From contig NZ_CAMIHD010000012.1 in assembly GCF_946222835.1 (NCBI RefSeq), forward strand, positions 1-64,000: a DNA stretch of 64,000 nt. Reading direction: 5' to 3'. The translations under genes and the position numbers were made by a program. The notes below the pieces were generated by a model. The model did not search any database and was not told where the DNA came from. It was given only the letters and a program-made list of their open reading frames with translations. Every line of letters starts with the position of its first letter. Within the stretch, counting starts at the first letter, position 1. Source of the DNA: an uncultured Corynebacterium sp. GTDB taxonomy: Bacteria > Actinomycetota > Actinomycetes > Mycobacteriales > Mycobacteriaceae. Positions 1-8,034 of this stretch are shown here, in pieces.

Positions 1-1052
1 CCGTCGTCGGTAAGCGCAACGTTGGTGAAGATGGTGTTGCCCGGCTCCATGGTCTGCATGGCAATCGGGTTGGAACCGTAGTTGGTGCCAGGGGCCACGC
101 CGAAGAAACCATTTTCCGGGTTGACTGCGTAAAGGCCGTCCTCGCGCAGGTGCAGCCAAGCAATATCGTCACCGACGACCTCAGCCTTCCAGCCCGGAAT
201 GGTCGGGGTAATCATGGCCAGGTTGGTCTTGCCGCATGCCGACGGGAAGGCGGCAGCGACGTGGTACTTCTTGCCCTCTGGGTTGGTGAGCTTCAGGATG
301 AGCATGTGCTCAGCCATCCAGCCCTCTTCCTTGGCCATGACAGAAGCGATGCGCAGCGCGTAGCACTTCTTTGCCAGGATAGCGTTGCCGCCGTAGCCAG
401 AACCGTAGGACCAGATTTCCTTGGTCTCCGGGAATTGGGTGATGTACTTGGTGTCATTGCACGGCCATGCCACATCTTCCTGGCCCGGCTCCAGCGGGGC
501 ACCCACGGAGTGCAGGGCGTGGACGAAATCGCCTTCGGCACCAATCTTGTCCAAGGCTTGCGCACCCATGCGGGTCATGATGCGCATGGAGAGCACCACA
601 TAGGCGGAGTCAGTCAGCTGCACGCCCAGCTTTGGTTCCGGATCGCTAATAGGGCCCATACAGAAGGGAACCACGTACATGGTGCGGCCCTTCATGGAAC
701 CACGGAATGCCTCCGTCATTTCTTCCTTCATCGCAGCTGGCGGCACCCAGTTATTGGTCGGGCCGGCGCCTTCTTCATTCTCGGTACAGATGAAGGTGCG
801 GGATTCCACACGGGCAACGTCGGAAGGATTGGAGCGAGCCAGGTAGGAATTAGGGCGCTTTTCCTCATTCAGCTTGATAAGCGTGCCCTTTTCCACCAGC
901 TCTGCGGCCAAACGGTCAGCTTCGTCCTGGGAGCCGTCTACAAAGACCACCTGGTCCGGCTGGAAAAGCTCAACGTTCTCGCTGATCCAGCCGATAAGCT
1001 TTTCGTTTTTAGTCGGCAGCTCTCCGACGAGCCCTGGGATAGTGGCGGTCAT
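1..1052 (-). CDS. pck: Phosphoenolpyruvate carboxykinase (GTP), N-terminal 350 residues, runs off the left edge
   Basis: GTP-dependent PEP carboxykinase converts oxaloacetate and GTP to phosphoenolpyruvate, GDP and CO2 for gluconeogenesis in the cytoplasm. The minus-strand frame opens at the ATG at 1050-1052, with AGGAG eight bases upstream, and stays open to the window edge. It begins [15 protein letters not shown] and carries the family-specific P-loop FPSACGKTN near residues 268-276 and the NWVPP segment near residue 100. The family is about 600 residues long, so roughly 40% of the C-terminus lies outside the window. It is transcribed divergently from trmB across a 349-base gap containing an inverted repeat. 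The family call is secure; regulation is not visible beyond that repeat. Confidence 0.96.
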   Translation of the reverse strand, partial: MTATIPGLVGELPTKNEKLIGWISENVELFQPDQVVFVDGSQDEADRLAAELVEKGTLIKLNEEKRPNSYLARSNPSDVARVESRTFICTENEEGAGPTNNWVPPAAMKEEMTEAFRGSMKGRTMYVVPFCMGPISDPEPKLGVQLTDSAYVVLSMRIMTRMGAQALDKIGAEGDFVHALHSVGAPLEPGQEDVAWPCNDTKYITQFPETKEIWSYGSGYGGNAILAKKCYALRIASVMAKEEGWMAEHMLILKLTNPEGKKYHVAAAFPSACGKTNLAMITPTIPGWKAEVVGDDIAWLHLREDGLYAVNPENGFFGVAPGTNYGSNPIAMQTMEPGNTIFTNVALTDD

Positions 1053-1401
1053 TAGTAATTCTCCTGAGGGTGGGTGTGAAAATTGGGGAAATAAATCCCC
1101 AACTGTGCCTTCCACCTCAAGATTAACGTGCTTGTCCGAATAATTTGCGCAGATTTTGTCACACCGGTTATATCCACCGCGTTTACCAGAACTTCACCAA
1201 GCGCAACCACAGATACTGTGTTAAAAATCGCCTTTTCCCATCCCCCTGTCTGGGGGTCTATTCCCCTCCCTAGCGGCAACCAAAACGATAATCTTCCACC
1301 CCCAACCGGGCCCACTGGTTATACCAGGATTGGCTTCGCCACACGTGATCCCCGGCGCGGCGTATTGCTTGGCAAGGCTAAGCAGGGAAAAATAGGCCGC
1401 A
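1053..1401. promoter_or_regulatory. Divergent intergenic region pck/trmB
   Basis: This 349-base gap must hold the pck and trmB promoters. I see the TTGGGGA/TCCCCAA inverted repeat near pck, a run of C/G tracts around 1240-1275, and no believable coding region. ORFs crossing it have no ribosome site or recognisable product. No promoter hexamers stand out enough to place. Confidence 0.5.
1083..1102. promoter_or_regulatory. Inverted repeat TTGGGGA-N6-TCCCCAA upstream of pck
   Basis: Two perfect 7-base arms (1083-1089 and 1096-1102) flank an A/T loop 31 bases before the pck start. This is a plausible operator or 5' leader hairpin. Corynebacterial pck is known to be carbon-source regulated, but the sequence does not match a site I can assign to a named regulator. 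Confidence 0.4.
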
Positions 1402-2178
1402 ATGAATAACACAGATAACTCTCAAAACACCCGCGCTGGAGAAATGCCTCCAGGGCGCCCACCACAGACCGACTTCAATGCCGTATTCGACAACGATCTC
1501 GACTATCCCCGCCTAGGCAACGTCACTTTCCGCCGCGGCACGCTGACCGACAATCAGCATGAGCTTTTTGAAAAGCGCTGGCCAGAACTAGGCCGCACGC
1601 TGGAAGACGAGGTCATTAACCTCGATGCCTGGTTTGGCCGCAGCGGCGCCAAGACCATCGTGGAAATTGGATCCGGCACGGGTACCTCTACCGCCGCCAT
1701 GGCGCCGAAGGAAGCCGATACCAATATCATCGCCGTCGAACTCTACAAGCCGGGCTTGGCCAAGCTACTGGGCCAGATCGAGCGCGAGGGCATCGACAAT
1801 ATCCGCATGATTCGCGGCGATGGCATCGAGGTCATGGTGCGCATGTTTGCTCCGGAATCCCTTGATGGCATCCGCGTCTTCTTCCCGGATCCCTGGCCAA
1901 AGGCCCGCCACCATAAGCGCCGCATCATCCAGTCGGGCACACTCAACCTTTTTGCTTCCCGCCTGAAGAAGGGCGGCGTGCTGCACGTTGCTACCGACCA
2001 CGCCGGATACGCCGAGTGGATCGATGAGCTTGTGGACGTAGAGCCGAGCCTGGATTACAAGGGCTGGCCGTGGCCAGAGTGCCCGCAGTTGGTGGACCGT
2101 CAGGTCATCACCAAGTTTGAGGGCAAGGGCCTAGATAAAGAGCACGTCATCACGGAGTATCTCTGGGAGAAGAAATAA
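1402..2178 (+). CDS. trmB: tRNA (guanine-N7-)-methyltransferase TrmB
   Basis: Methylates N7 of G46 in the tRNA variable loop using S-adenosylmethionine. The 258-residue protein has the class I SAM-binding loop (EIGSGTG, residues 88-94) and the family signature [14 protein letters not shown] (161-174), which is almost invariant in TrmB. The first ~40 residues are a variable extension, so the ATG at 1402, which lacks a strong ribosome site, is plausible rather than proven. It is the first gene of a tightly packed operon: the TAA is followed directly by the ATG of the NYN gene. The same order (pck, trmB, NYN, mmpL) is known in other corynebacteria. Confidence 0.95.
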   Translation: MNNTDNSQNTRAGEMPPGRPPQTDFNAVFDNDLDYPRLGNVTFRRGTLTDNQHELFEKRWPELGRTLEDEVINLDAWFGRSGAKTIVEIGSGTGTSTAAMAPKEADTNIIAVELYKPGLAKLLGQIEREGIDNIRMIRGDGIEVMVRMFAPESLDGIRVFFPDPWPKARHHKRRIIQSGTLNLFASRLKKGGVLHVATDHAGYAEWIDELVDVEPSLDYKGWPWPECPQLVDRQVITKFEGKGLDKEHVITEYLWEKK

Positions 2179-2772
2179 ATGAGCACCTACCTACTTGTCT
2201 GGGATGCGCCCAATATGGACATGGGCCTGGGCTCCCTGCTCGGTGGCCGCCCCACCGCCGCACACCGCCCGCGCTTCGACGCCATCGGCCGCTGGCTGGT
2301 ACACCTTGCCCAGGACGTTGATGCCGAGCCGCGCGCCGATGTCTTTACTAATGTCACCCCGGGCGGCGCCGATGTCATCCGGCCATGGGTAGAAGCCATC
2401 CGCAACGTGGGCTTCGGTGTTTTTGCCAAGCCCAAGATCCACGAAGACGATGACGTGGATCCGGATATGCTCGACCACATCGAAAGCCTCCGTGAGGATC
2501 TAGCCGGCGTGATTGTGGCTTCCGCCGATGGCCAGAATTTCCAGGAACCTTTGGAAGAGCTCATCGCGGAAGGCCTTCCGGTGACGGTCCTCGGTTTCCA
2601 TGAGCATGCTGCATGGGCCGTAGGCCACGCGGATATCAATTTTGTGGACCTGGAAGATATCGAGGGTGTATTCCGCGAGCCGCTACCGCGCGTGAACCTG
2701 GATAACCTGCCCGAGGGTGGTGCATGGCTGCAGCCATTCCGTCCCCTGGCTGCGCTGCTTAATAACCGCTAG
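2179..2772 (+). CDS. NYN-domain (PIN-like) putative ribonuclease
   Basis: A 197-residue cytoplasmic protein with a NYN fold, the PIN-like nuclease superfamily typified by LabA and Limkain-b1. The conserved acidic strands are visible as WDAPNMDM (residues 8-15) and IVASADGQNF (112-121), the expected positions for metal-binding aspartates. A metal-dependent RNase activity is inferred from the family; no substrate is known to me. It starts directly after the trmB stop codon and is followed 12 bases later by mmpL, so it is surely co-transcribed with both. The coupling of a tRNA-modifying gene, a putative RNase and a mycolate exporter is conserved in the genus, but I know of no explanation for it. 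Confidence 0.8.
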   Translation: MSTYLLVWDAPNMDMGLGSLLGGRPTAAHRPRFDAIGRWLVHLAQDVDAEPRADVFTNVTPGGADVIRPWVEAIRNVGFGVFAKPKIHEDDDVDPDMLDHIESLREDLAGVIVASADGQNFQEPLEELIAEGLPVTVLGFHEHAAWAVGHADINFVDLEDIEGVFREPLPRVNLDNLPEGGAWLQPFRPLAALLNNR

Positions 2773-2784
2773 GAGGCTACCCCG

Positions 2785-4938
2785 ATGTTTGAAAAATGGG
2801 GACGTTTTTCCTATGCGCACCGCCGGCTCATCCCCGCCGTCATCGTCGCTGCCATCCTTGCGCTCTTTATCGGCTTTGGCTTGCAGCTCGAAGACCGCAT
2901 GAGCCAGGAGGGCTGGGAGGATCCCAATGCGGCGTCGACAAGCGCGGCCCAGATCGAGCAGGAAGCATTCGGCCGCGATAACTCCGGCGATGTCATCTTG
3001 CTCTTCCACTCCCCCGACGAGAACTTCGACGCCGCAAAGCAGCACTTGGCGCAGTTGAAAGCGGAGTACCCGGACCAGATTGACTCGGTGACCAGCTACT
3101 TCGACACGAAGAACCCGAACCTGGTCAATGCTGATCATTCGCTGGCCTTCGCCGCCATCGGGCTGAAAGGCGATGACGAGCAGACGCTGAAAGATTTCCG
3201 CGCCATCGAGGGCGCGCTTACGGACACCACCGCACCGGTGGAGATTGCGGGTGCCACCGCGGTTGCTGATGCCCTGGATGAGGGAATGTCCCACGATATC
3301 TCCCGCGCCGAAAAGGCCGCCCTTCCACTGGTAGGCATCCTCCTGCTGGTGGTCTTTGGTTCCGTCGTTGCGGCCTGCATGCCGCTGGTGGTCGGCGGCC
3401 TCTCCATCTTGGGCTCTTTGGGCATCCTGTCCATCCTGGCCGGGTTCTCGCAGGTCAATGTCTTTGCCCAGGCCGTCGTCACGCTGCTGGGCCTCGGCCT
3501 AGCCATCGATTATGGCCTCTTTATGGTTTCGCGCTTCCGCGAGGAGCTGGACAAGGGCCGCTCCACCGAGGAAGCCGTGGCCACCACCACTGCAACGGCC
3601 GGCCAAACCGTGGTTTTCTCTGCGGCCATGGTTGCCGTTGCGGTTTCCGGCCTTTTCCTCTTCCCCCAGGCCTTCCTCAAGTCCGTGGCCTATGGCTCCA
3701 TTTCCGCTGTGGGGCTAGCAGCACTGCTTTCGGTCACCGTGTTGCCCTCCATTTTTGGCATGCTCGGCCCCAAGATCGATACCTGGTCTGTACGCCGCAC
3801 CTCTAGAACGGCACGCACGATTCAAGACACCTGGTGGTACAAGCTGCCGCGCTGGGCGATGCGCCATGCCCGCGGGCTAACCATCGCCGTGTGTGGCCTG
3901 CTCATCGCATTGACCCTGCCTATCATGAGCATCACCTTCGGCGGCATCAACGAGTCCTACCTGCCACCGGACCAGGACACCCGCGTGGCACAGGATAAAT
4001 TTAACGAAGAATTCCCCGCCTTCCGCACGGAGCCAGTCAAGCTCGTTGTGGAGAATGCATCGAACCAACAGCTTGTCGACGTCGTCATGCAAGTCCGCGG
4101 CCTCGAAGGCCTCACCGAGCCCATGGCGCCGACAACGGCAACCAAGGAGGGAACCACCGTCCTTTCCGCCGGCATTAAAGACCGCGATGATTACGCGAAG
4201 ATTGTCCACGAACTGGAGCAAATAAAGGCACCCGAGGGCGTAAACCTTTATGTGGGCGGCACGCCTGCCATGGAAGTGGAATCCCTTGATGCGCTGTTCC
4301 ACAAGCTGCCCTGGATGGCACTCTACGTGGTGCTGGCCACGTTCCTGCTCATGGCGCTGGTATTCGGTTCCTTTGTGCTGCCGCTCAAGGCCATCGTGAT
4401 GACGCTTTTGACCTTGGGGGCTACGCTGGGCATCTTGACCCTGATGTTCGTTACTGGCCTTGGCTCGAGCGCTCTCAACTTCACCCCTGGCCCCCTCATG
4501 AGCCCCATCTTGGTGCTTATCATCGCCATTGTTTACGGCCTGTCCACCGACTATGAGGTCTTCTTGGTCTCTCGCATGGTGGAGGCGCGACGGCGTGGCG
4601 CTTCGACCGACGAGGCCATCGCGGCCGGTACCGCGCATACGGGCGGCATTATTACCGCGGCGGCGCTCATTATGATCGTGGTCTCTGGCGCGTTCGGCTT
4701 CTCCGATATCGTGATGATGAAATACATCGCTTATGGCATGATTTTTGCCCTGCTTATCGACGCCACCATTGTCCGCATGCTCCTCGTTCCCGCCGTCATG
4801 CACCTGCTGCGCGAAGATAACTGGTGGGCACCTAGCTGGCTGCGCCACGCCACCACCGTTTTGACCGGCGGTGCAAGACACCGCGGCAAAACTATTCCCT
4901 TCTCTGAGCTCAAACAACGCCTCGAAGGAGATAAATAA
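2785..4938 (+). CDS. cmpL1: MmpL-family (RND) transporter, likely trehalose monocorynomycolate exporter
   Basis: A 717-residue RND membrane protein. One helix at about residues 14-35 precedes a periplasmic loop, then two blocks of five to six helices separated by a second periplasmic loop. The proton-relay Asp-Tyr pairs of MmpL3-type proteins are present as D242-Y243 (GLAIDYGLF) and D589-Y590 (GLSTDYEVF). MmpL3 and corynebacterial CmpL1 move trehalose monomycolate across the inner membrane by proton motive force; the same job is inferred here from motifs and from proximity to pks13, fadD32 and mytA. AGGAGG precedes the ATG at 2785. It sits mid-operon, eight bases from the ribosome site of the following flippase-like gene. 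A paralogous CmpL with another substrate cannot be excluded. Confidence 0.9.
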   Translation: MFEKWGRFSYAHRRLIPAVIVAAILALFIGFGLQLEDRMSQEGWEDPNAASTSAAQIEQEAFGRDNSGDVILLFHSPDENFDAAKQHLAQLKAEYPDQIDSVTSYFDTKNPNLVNADHSLAFAAIGLKGDDEQTLKDFRAIEGALTDTTAPVEIAGATAVADALDEGMSHDISRAEKAALPLVGILLLVVFGSVVAACMPLVVGGLSILGSLGILSILAGFSQVNVFAQAVVTLLGLGLAIDYGLFMVSRFREELDKGRSTEEAVATTTATAGQTVVFSAAMVAVAVSGLFLFPQAFLKSVAYGSISAVGLAALLSVTVLPSIFGMLGPKIDTWSVRRTSRTARTIQDTWWYKLPRWAMRHARGLTIAVCGLLIALTLPIMSITFGGINESYLPPDQDTRVAQDKFNEEFPAFRTEPVKLVVENASNQQLVDVVMQVRGLEGLTEPMAPTTATKEGTTVLSAGIKDRDDYAKIVHELEQIKAPEGVNLYVGGTPAMEVESLDALFHKLPWMALYVVLATFLLMALVFGSFVLPLKAIVMTLLTLGATLGILTLMFVTGLGSSALNFTPGPLMSPILVLIIAIVYGLSTDYEVFLVSRMVEARRRGASTDEAIAAGTAHTGGIITAAALIMIVVSGAFGFSDIVMMKYIAYGMIFALLIDATIVRMLLVPAVMHLLREDNWWAPSWLRHATTVLTGGARHRGKTIPFSELKQRLEGDK

Positions 4939-5955
4939 GTGAAAAACTGGCTGCGGCTTATCGCCTCGCTCATCGTCCTGCTTATCCTGATTTATGTCTT
5001 CCGCGATGAGTTGGACTTCCTGCGCAAAGGCTTCTCGCGGCTGTCTCATTCCGACCCAGCCGCGGTAGCACTGGTAGTCGTCGCCTCTATTCTGGCGGTC
5101 CTTGCCATGGGTGAGGTTATGCGCTTGCTCATTCGCGCCGGCGGCGTAGATGTGCCGGCCTCGGAAACGTCCGCCCTTACGCTGGCGGCTAATGCTTGGT
5201 CCACCACGCTTCCAGCGGGCCCGGCCTTTTCCGCCATCCTCACCTTCTACGTGCAACGCACGTGGGGTGCTTCCGTCATGCTCTGTGGTTGGTTCTTCGT
5301 GCTGTCTTCGGCCATTTCCACCATGTGGCTCGTACTCATCGGCTTAGGCGGCGTACTCTTCCTCAATGCCGATATGGCACTGTGGTCCCTCATTGGCACC
5401 TTGGTGCTCATGCTGGCACTCTCCGGCGGCCTTTTCTGGCTGACCAATCACCCAGATACCATCATTCGCTGGCTTAACCGCCAGAGGCTCATTAAAGGCT
5501 CCAAGCGCGAAGCCCTCGTGGACCAGGTGAAGAATCTGGAAGAGGTTCACCTCACCCGCCGGCAATTCGCCTGGGTTTCCTTTTACTCCCTGGCCAACCG
5601 CCTCATCGATATGGTCTCGCTGTGGGGCTGTGTGTGGGCCGTAACCGGCCACCTACCTGCCCTGCACGCGGGTGAGGACACAACGACTATGGCCGGCGTA
5701 GCACTGGCGTATCTCACTGCCAAGCTGGCCGGCTCCACCCAGGTCACGCCCGCCGGCCTCGGTACAGTAGAGGCCGCCATCATTGCCACCCTGGTTGCCA
5801 CCGGTATGACCGCGGTGGATGCAACCGGGGCGGCAATCATCTATCGCCTGATTTCCTTTGCCCTGATCACCATCATTGGCTGGATAATCTACTTCTGGCA
5901 CTATGCTCGCAAGGGCATTACCTACGCCGCCTTGAATCGAAAGGAAAACGCATGA
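4939..5955 (+). CDS. YbhN/UPF0104 (lysylphosphatidylglycerol synthase TM-domain) membrane protein
   Basis: A 338-residue polytopic protein with about eight hydrophobic helices, matching the flippase half of MprF-type lysyl-PG synthases and stand-alone YbhN/AglD2 proteins. The conserved segment with small residues and a glutamate (PAGLGTVEAA near residue 270) is seen. It starts at a GTG directly after the mmpL TAA with GAAGGAG eight bases upstream. Its place behind an MmpL exporter suggests handling of an envelope lipid, perhaps an acylated trehalose or a glycosyl-lipid carrier, but this is inference from position. There is no soluble synthase domain, so lysinylation itself is unlikely. Confidence 0.8.
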   Translation: MKNWLRLIASLIVLLILIYVFRDELDFLRKGFSRLSHSDPAAVALVVVASILAVLAMGEVMRLLIRAGGVDVPASETSALTLAANAWSTTLPAGPAFSAILTFYVQRTWGASVMLCGWFFVLSSAISTMWLVLIGLGGVLFLNADMALWSLIGTLVLMLALSGGLFWLTNHPDTIIRWLNRQRLIKGSKREALVDQVKNLEEVHLTRRQFAWVSFYSLANRLIDMVSLWGCVWAVTGHLPALHAGEDTTTMAGVALAYLTAKLAGSTQVTPAGLGTVEAAIIATLVATGMTAVDATGAAIIYRLISFALITIIGWIIYFWHYARKGITYAALNRKENA

Positions 5956-6281
5956 GAACCGCCCCCATCATCGATATCATCGCCCTGATGCTCTTTGCTG
6001 TGGCCGCCCGCCTCGCCCACGGCGGACTAAGTTTTTCCACTTGGGTTGATGCTTTCTGGCCCTGGGCCATCGGCGCGCTCCTCGGCTGGGCTATCATCCT
6101 AGCCGCCAAGGTGCAGGGAAAGTGGAAAGAAGGCGGCATCGTCTGGTTAAGCACCATCGTGGGTGGCATGGCCCTGTGGATGCTGGTTAATGACCGCCTG
6201 CCGGACTGGCGCTTCCTCATCGTGGCAACCGTCATGTCCGCGCTATTCTTCTTTGGCTGGCGGCTTTTCGCCCGCAAATAA
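5952..6281 (+). CDS. DUF3054 small membrane protein
   Basis: A 109-residue protein with four predicted transmembrane segments and little else, matching the actinobacterial DUF3054 family (start MRTAPIIDIIALMLFAVAAR). Its ATG overlaps the stop of the preceding flippase-like gene (ATGA), so translation is coupled. It is the last gene of the trmB operon and is followed directly by a strong hairpin terminator. No biochemical role is known for the family; a membrane or envelope role is suggested only by its neighbours. Confidence 0.8.
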   Translation: MRTAPIIDIIALMLFAVAARLAHGGLSFSTWVDAFWPWAIGALLGWAIILAAKVQGKWKEGGIVWLSTIVGGMALWMLVNDRLPDWRFLIVATVMSALFFFGWRLFARK

Positions 6282-6311
6282 AAATGAGGAGGGTTTAACC
6301 CTCCTCATTTT
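6281..6311. terminator. Bidirectional rho-independent terminator
   Basis: Perfect inverted repeat AAAATGAGGAGGGT/ACCCTCCTCATTTT with a short TTAA centre, flanked by A-tract on one side and T-tract on the other. It closes the trmB-DUF3054 operon on the plus strand and the accD3/small-porin transcript on the minus strand. Confidence 0.9.
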
Positions 6312-6320
6312 TTGCTCGTT

Positions 6321-6416
6321 TTACTTGCAGCTTACCGGTACGCCTGCCTGGTTGAGCATATCGACAACGAAACCAATGATCTCGCTGATGATATCTACAG
6401 CACTAGATAGAATCAT
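6321..6416 (-). CDS. 31-residue PorA-like small porin candidate
   Basis: A minus-strand frame of 31 codons (begins MILSSAVDIISEIIGF, ends GVPVSCK) starts at the ATG at 6414-6416, with AAGGAG seven to nine bases upstream, one of the best ribosome sites in the window. The peptide is hydrophobic with regularly spaced acidic residues, as expected of an amphipathic helix, and has no signal peptide. Corynebacterial cell-wall channels of the PorA/PorH type are 40-57-residue helices lacking signals; the C. jeikeium PorA gene (jk0268) lies between an acyl-CoA carboxylase gene and a mycolyltransferase gene. Here the gene abuts accD3 and ends at the bidirectional terminator. Gene reality is likely; porin function is inference. 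The penultimate cysteine is unusual. Confidence 0.65.
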   Translation of the reverse strand: MILSSAVDIISEIIGFVVDMLNQAGVPVSCK

Positions 6417-6477
6417 AAATAACTCCTTGCCTAGGATTGGGACTTTATATTCCTATCGCTAATCCAAGCACACGACG

Positions 6478-8034
6478 TTACATCGGGGCAATGGTGTGCT
6501 TCTTCGGCAGATCGCTTTCCTGCTTCGTTGCTAGCTGCCGCAGCGCTTGGCGGAGAGCCAACCGGGATTGATTCGGCTGAATCATAGCGTCTAGGTAACC
6601 GCGCTCGGCGGCAACATAGGGAGCGGTCATGGTCTCATCGTAGAAGTCCATGAACATCTTCTTGGTCATCTCGCGCTGCTCAGGGGTCTCGGCGGCGTCT
6701 AATTGCTTACCGGCGATCATCACCACGGCGGCGGCTGCACCCATAACGGCAATCTGCGCGGTCGGCCACGCCAAGTTGATATCACCGGTCAGGTTCTTCG
6801 AACCCATCACAGCATAAGCACCGCCATAGGCCTTGCGCACGATGAGCGAGACCTTCGGCACGGTGGCTTCTACCACGGCGAAAGCAAACTTGGCTCCGCG
6901 GTGGATAAGGCCCACCTTCTCCTGCTCTACGCCTGGTAGGTAGCCCGGGGTATCCACCACGAAAACCAGCGGAATATTGTAGGCATCGCAAATGCGGATA
7001 AAACGCGCGCCCTTATCGGCAGCATCGGCATCGATGCAGCCTGCCAGGTGCATGGGATTATTGGCTACAAATCCCACCGTCTTGCCATCAATGCGCCCGA
7101 AGGCGGTGATCATATTGGGCGCAAAGTTCTCCTGAATTTCAATGATGTCCTCGTCATCGCCCAATTGGGTCAACAAGTCCATCATGTCGTAGCCGGCATT
7201 AGTGTCATCCGGCATGAAGGAGTTGAGGTCTTCGTCCTCGGCCACTTCTGCGTCGGAAGGCGCGGCGAATTCTGGGGCCTCATCAAAGCAGGTTAGCGGC
7301 AGGTGATCCAAGAGATCGCGCACCATGTCAAAGGCGTCTTCCTCAGAAGGAACTACGGCCGAAACATTGCCGTTGAGCTCCTGCTGGCGAGCTCCACCCA
7401 GCTCGGCGGAGGTAACGTCCTCACCGGTGACCTCACGAATAACGTTTGGACCAGTGACATACATTTCTGCTTCCTGGTCCACGGCAATAACAAAGTCCGT
7501 GGTCACAGGAGCATAGACGGCGCCACCGGCGGATTTACCCATCATGATGGAAATCTGCGGACTGCGGCCAGACAGCGGCAGCTGGCGGCGAGCGATCTCG
7601 GAGTACATGGCCAGCGAGGTCACCGCATCCTGGATACGGGCGCCGCCGGAATCCTGAATACCGATGACGGGGCAGCCAATCTTGATTGCCATATCCATGA
7701 CCTCGGTAACCTTCTTGCCAAAGGTCACACCGACAGAGCCGCCGTAGACGGTCTTATCGTGAGCGTAGATGCACACGGGGCGGCCGGAGATGCGGCCATA
7801 ACCGGTGACCACGCCATCGGAGTAGATAGCATCCGGGTCGCCAGGGGTCTTGCCCAAGGAACCCGTTTCGACGAAGGAACCCTCATCCAGCAATTCATTG
7901 ATGCGTTGACGAGGCGTGGTGCGCCCAGCCTCGTCGCGGCGCTTGCGGGAGCGCTCACTGCCTGGGTCCTGCGCCTTGTCTAGGCGCTCGCGCAGGTCAG
8001 CGAGTTTCTCAGCGGTTGTCTGCTTGGCCGCCAC
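6478..8034 (-). CDS. accD3: Acyl-CoA carboxylase beta (carboxyltransferase) subunit for mycolate synthesis
   Basis: Carboxylates the long acyl-CoA that becomes the alpha branch of corynomycolate, together with AccD2, AccA3 and AccE; orthologous in position to mycobacterial AccD4. The 518-residue protein is a complete carboxyltransferase: the acyl-CoA-binding segment with QDSGGARIQD in the N-half and the GGAYAVMGSK and AWPTAQIAVMGA segments in the C-half. I chose the GTG at 8034 because GAGGAGA lies just upstream inside the pks13 end and the product then begins MAAKQTTAEKLADLRERL, as in relatives; the longer frame to 8130 would be entirely inside pks13. The 26-base overlap with pks13 implies translational coupling and fixed stoichiometry. 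Confidence 0.93.
   Translation of the reverse strand: MAAKQTTAEKLADLRERLDKAQDPGSERSRKRRDEAGRTTPRQRINELLDEGSFVETGSLGKTPGDPDAIYSDGVVTGYGRISGRPVCIYAHDKTVYGGSVGVTFGKKVTEVMDMAIKIGCPVIGIQDSGGARIQDAVTSLAMYSEIARRQLPLSGRSPQISIMMGKSAGGAVYAPVTTDFVIAVDQEAEMYVTGPNVIREVTGEDVTSAELGGARQQELNGNVSAVVPSEEDAFDMVRDLLDHLPLTCFDEAPEFAAPSDAEVAEDEDLNSFMPDDTNAGYDMMDLLTQLGDDEDIIEIQENFAPNMITAFGRIDGKTVGFVANNPMHLAGCIDADAADKGARFIRICDAYNIPLVFVVDTPGYLPGVEQEKVGLIHRGAKFAFAVVEATVPKVSLIVRKAYGGAYAVMGSKNLTGDINLAWPTAQIAVMGAAAAVVMIAGKQLDAAETPEQREMTKKMFMDFYDETMTAPYVAAERGYLDAMIQPNQSRLALRQALRQLATKQESDLPKKHTIAPM

Noticed and set aside
150..1055. 301-codon plus-strand frame at the left edge
   Set aside because: The opposite strand encodes pck with the family-specific P-loop; the plus frame is its shadow.
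3877..5256. 459-codon minus-strand frame opposite mmpL and the flippase-like gene
   Set aside because: It crosses the boundary of two clear membrane-protein genes and is a His/Gln/Arg-rich shadow.
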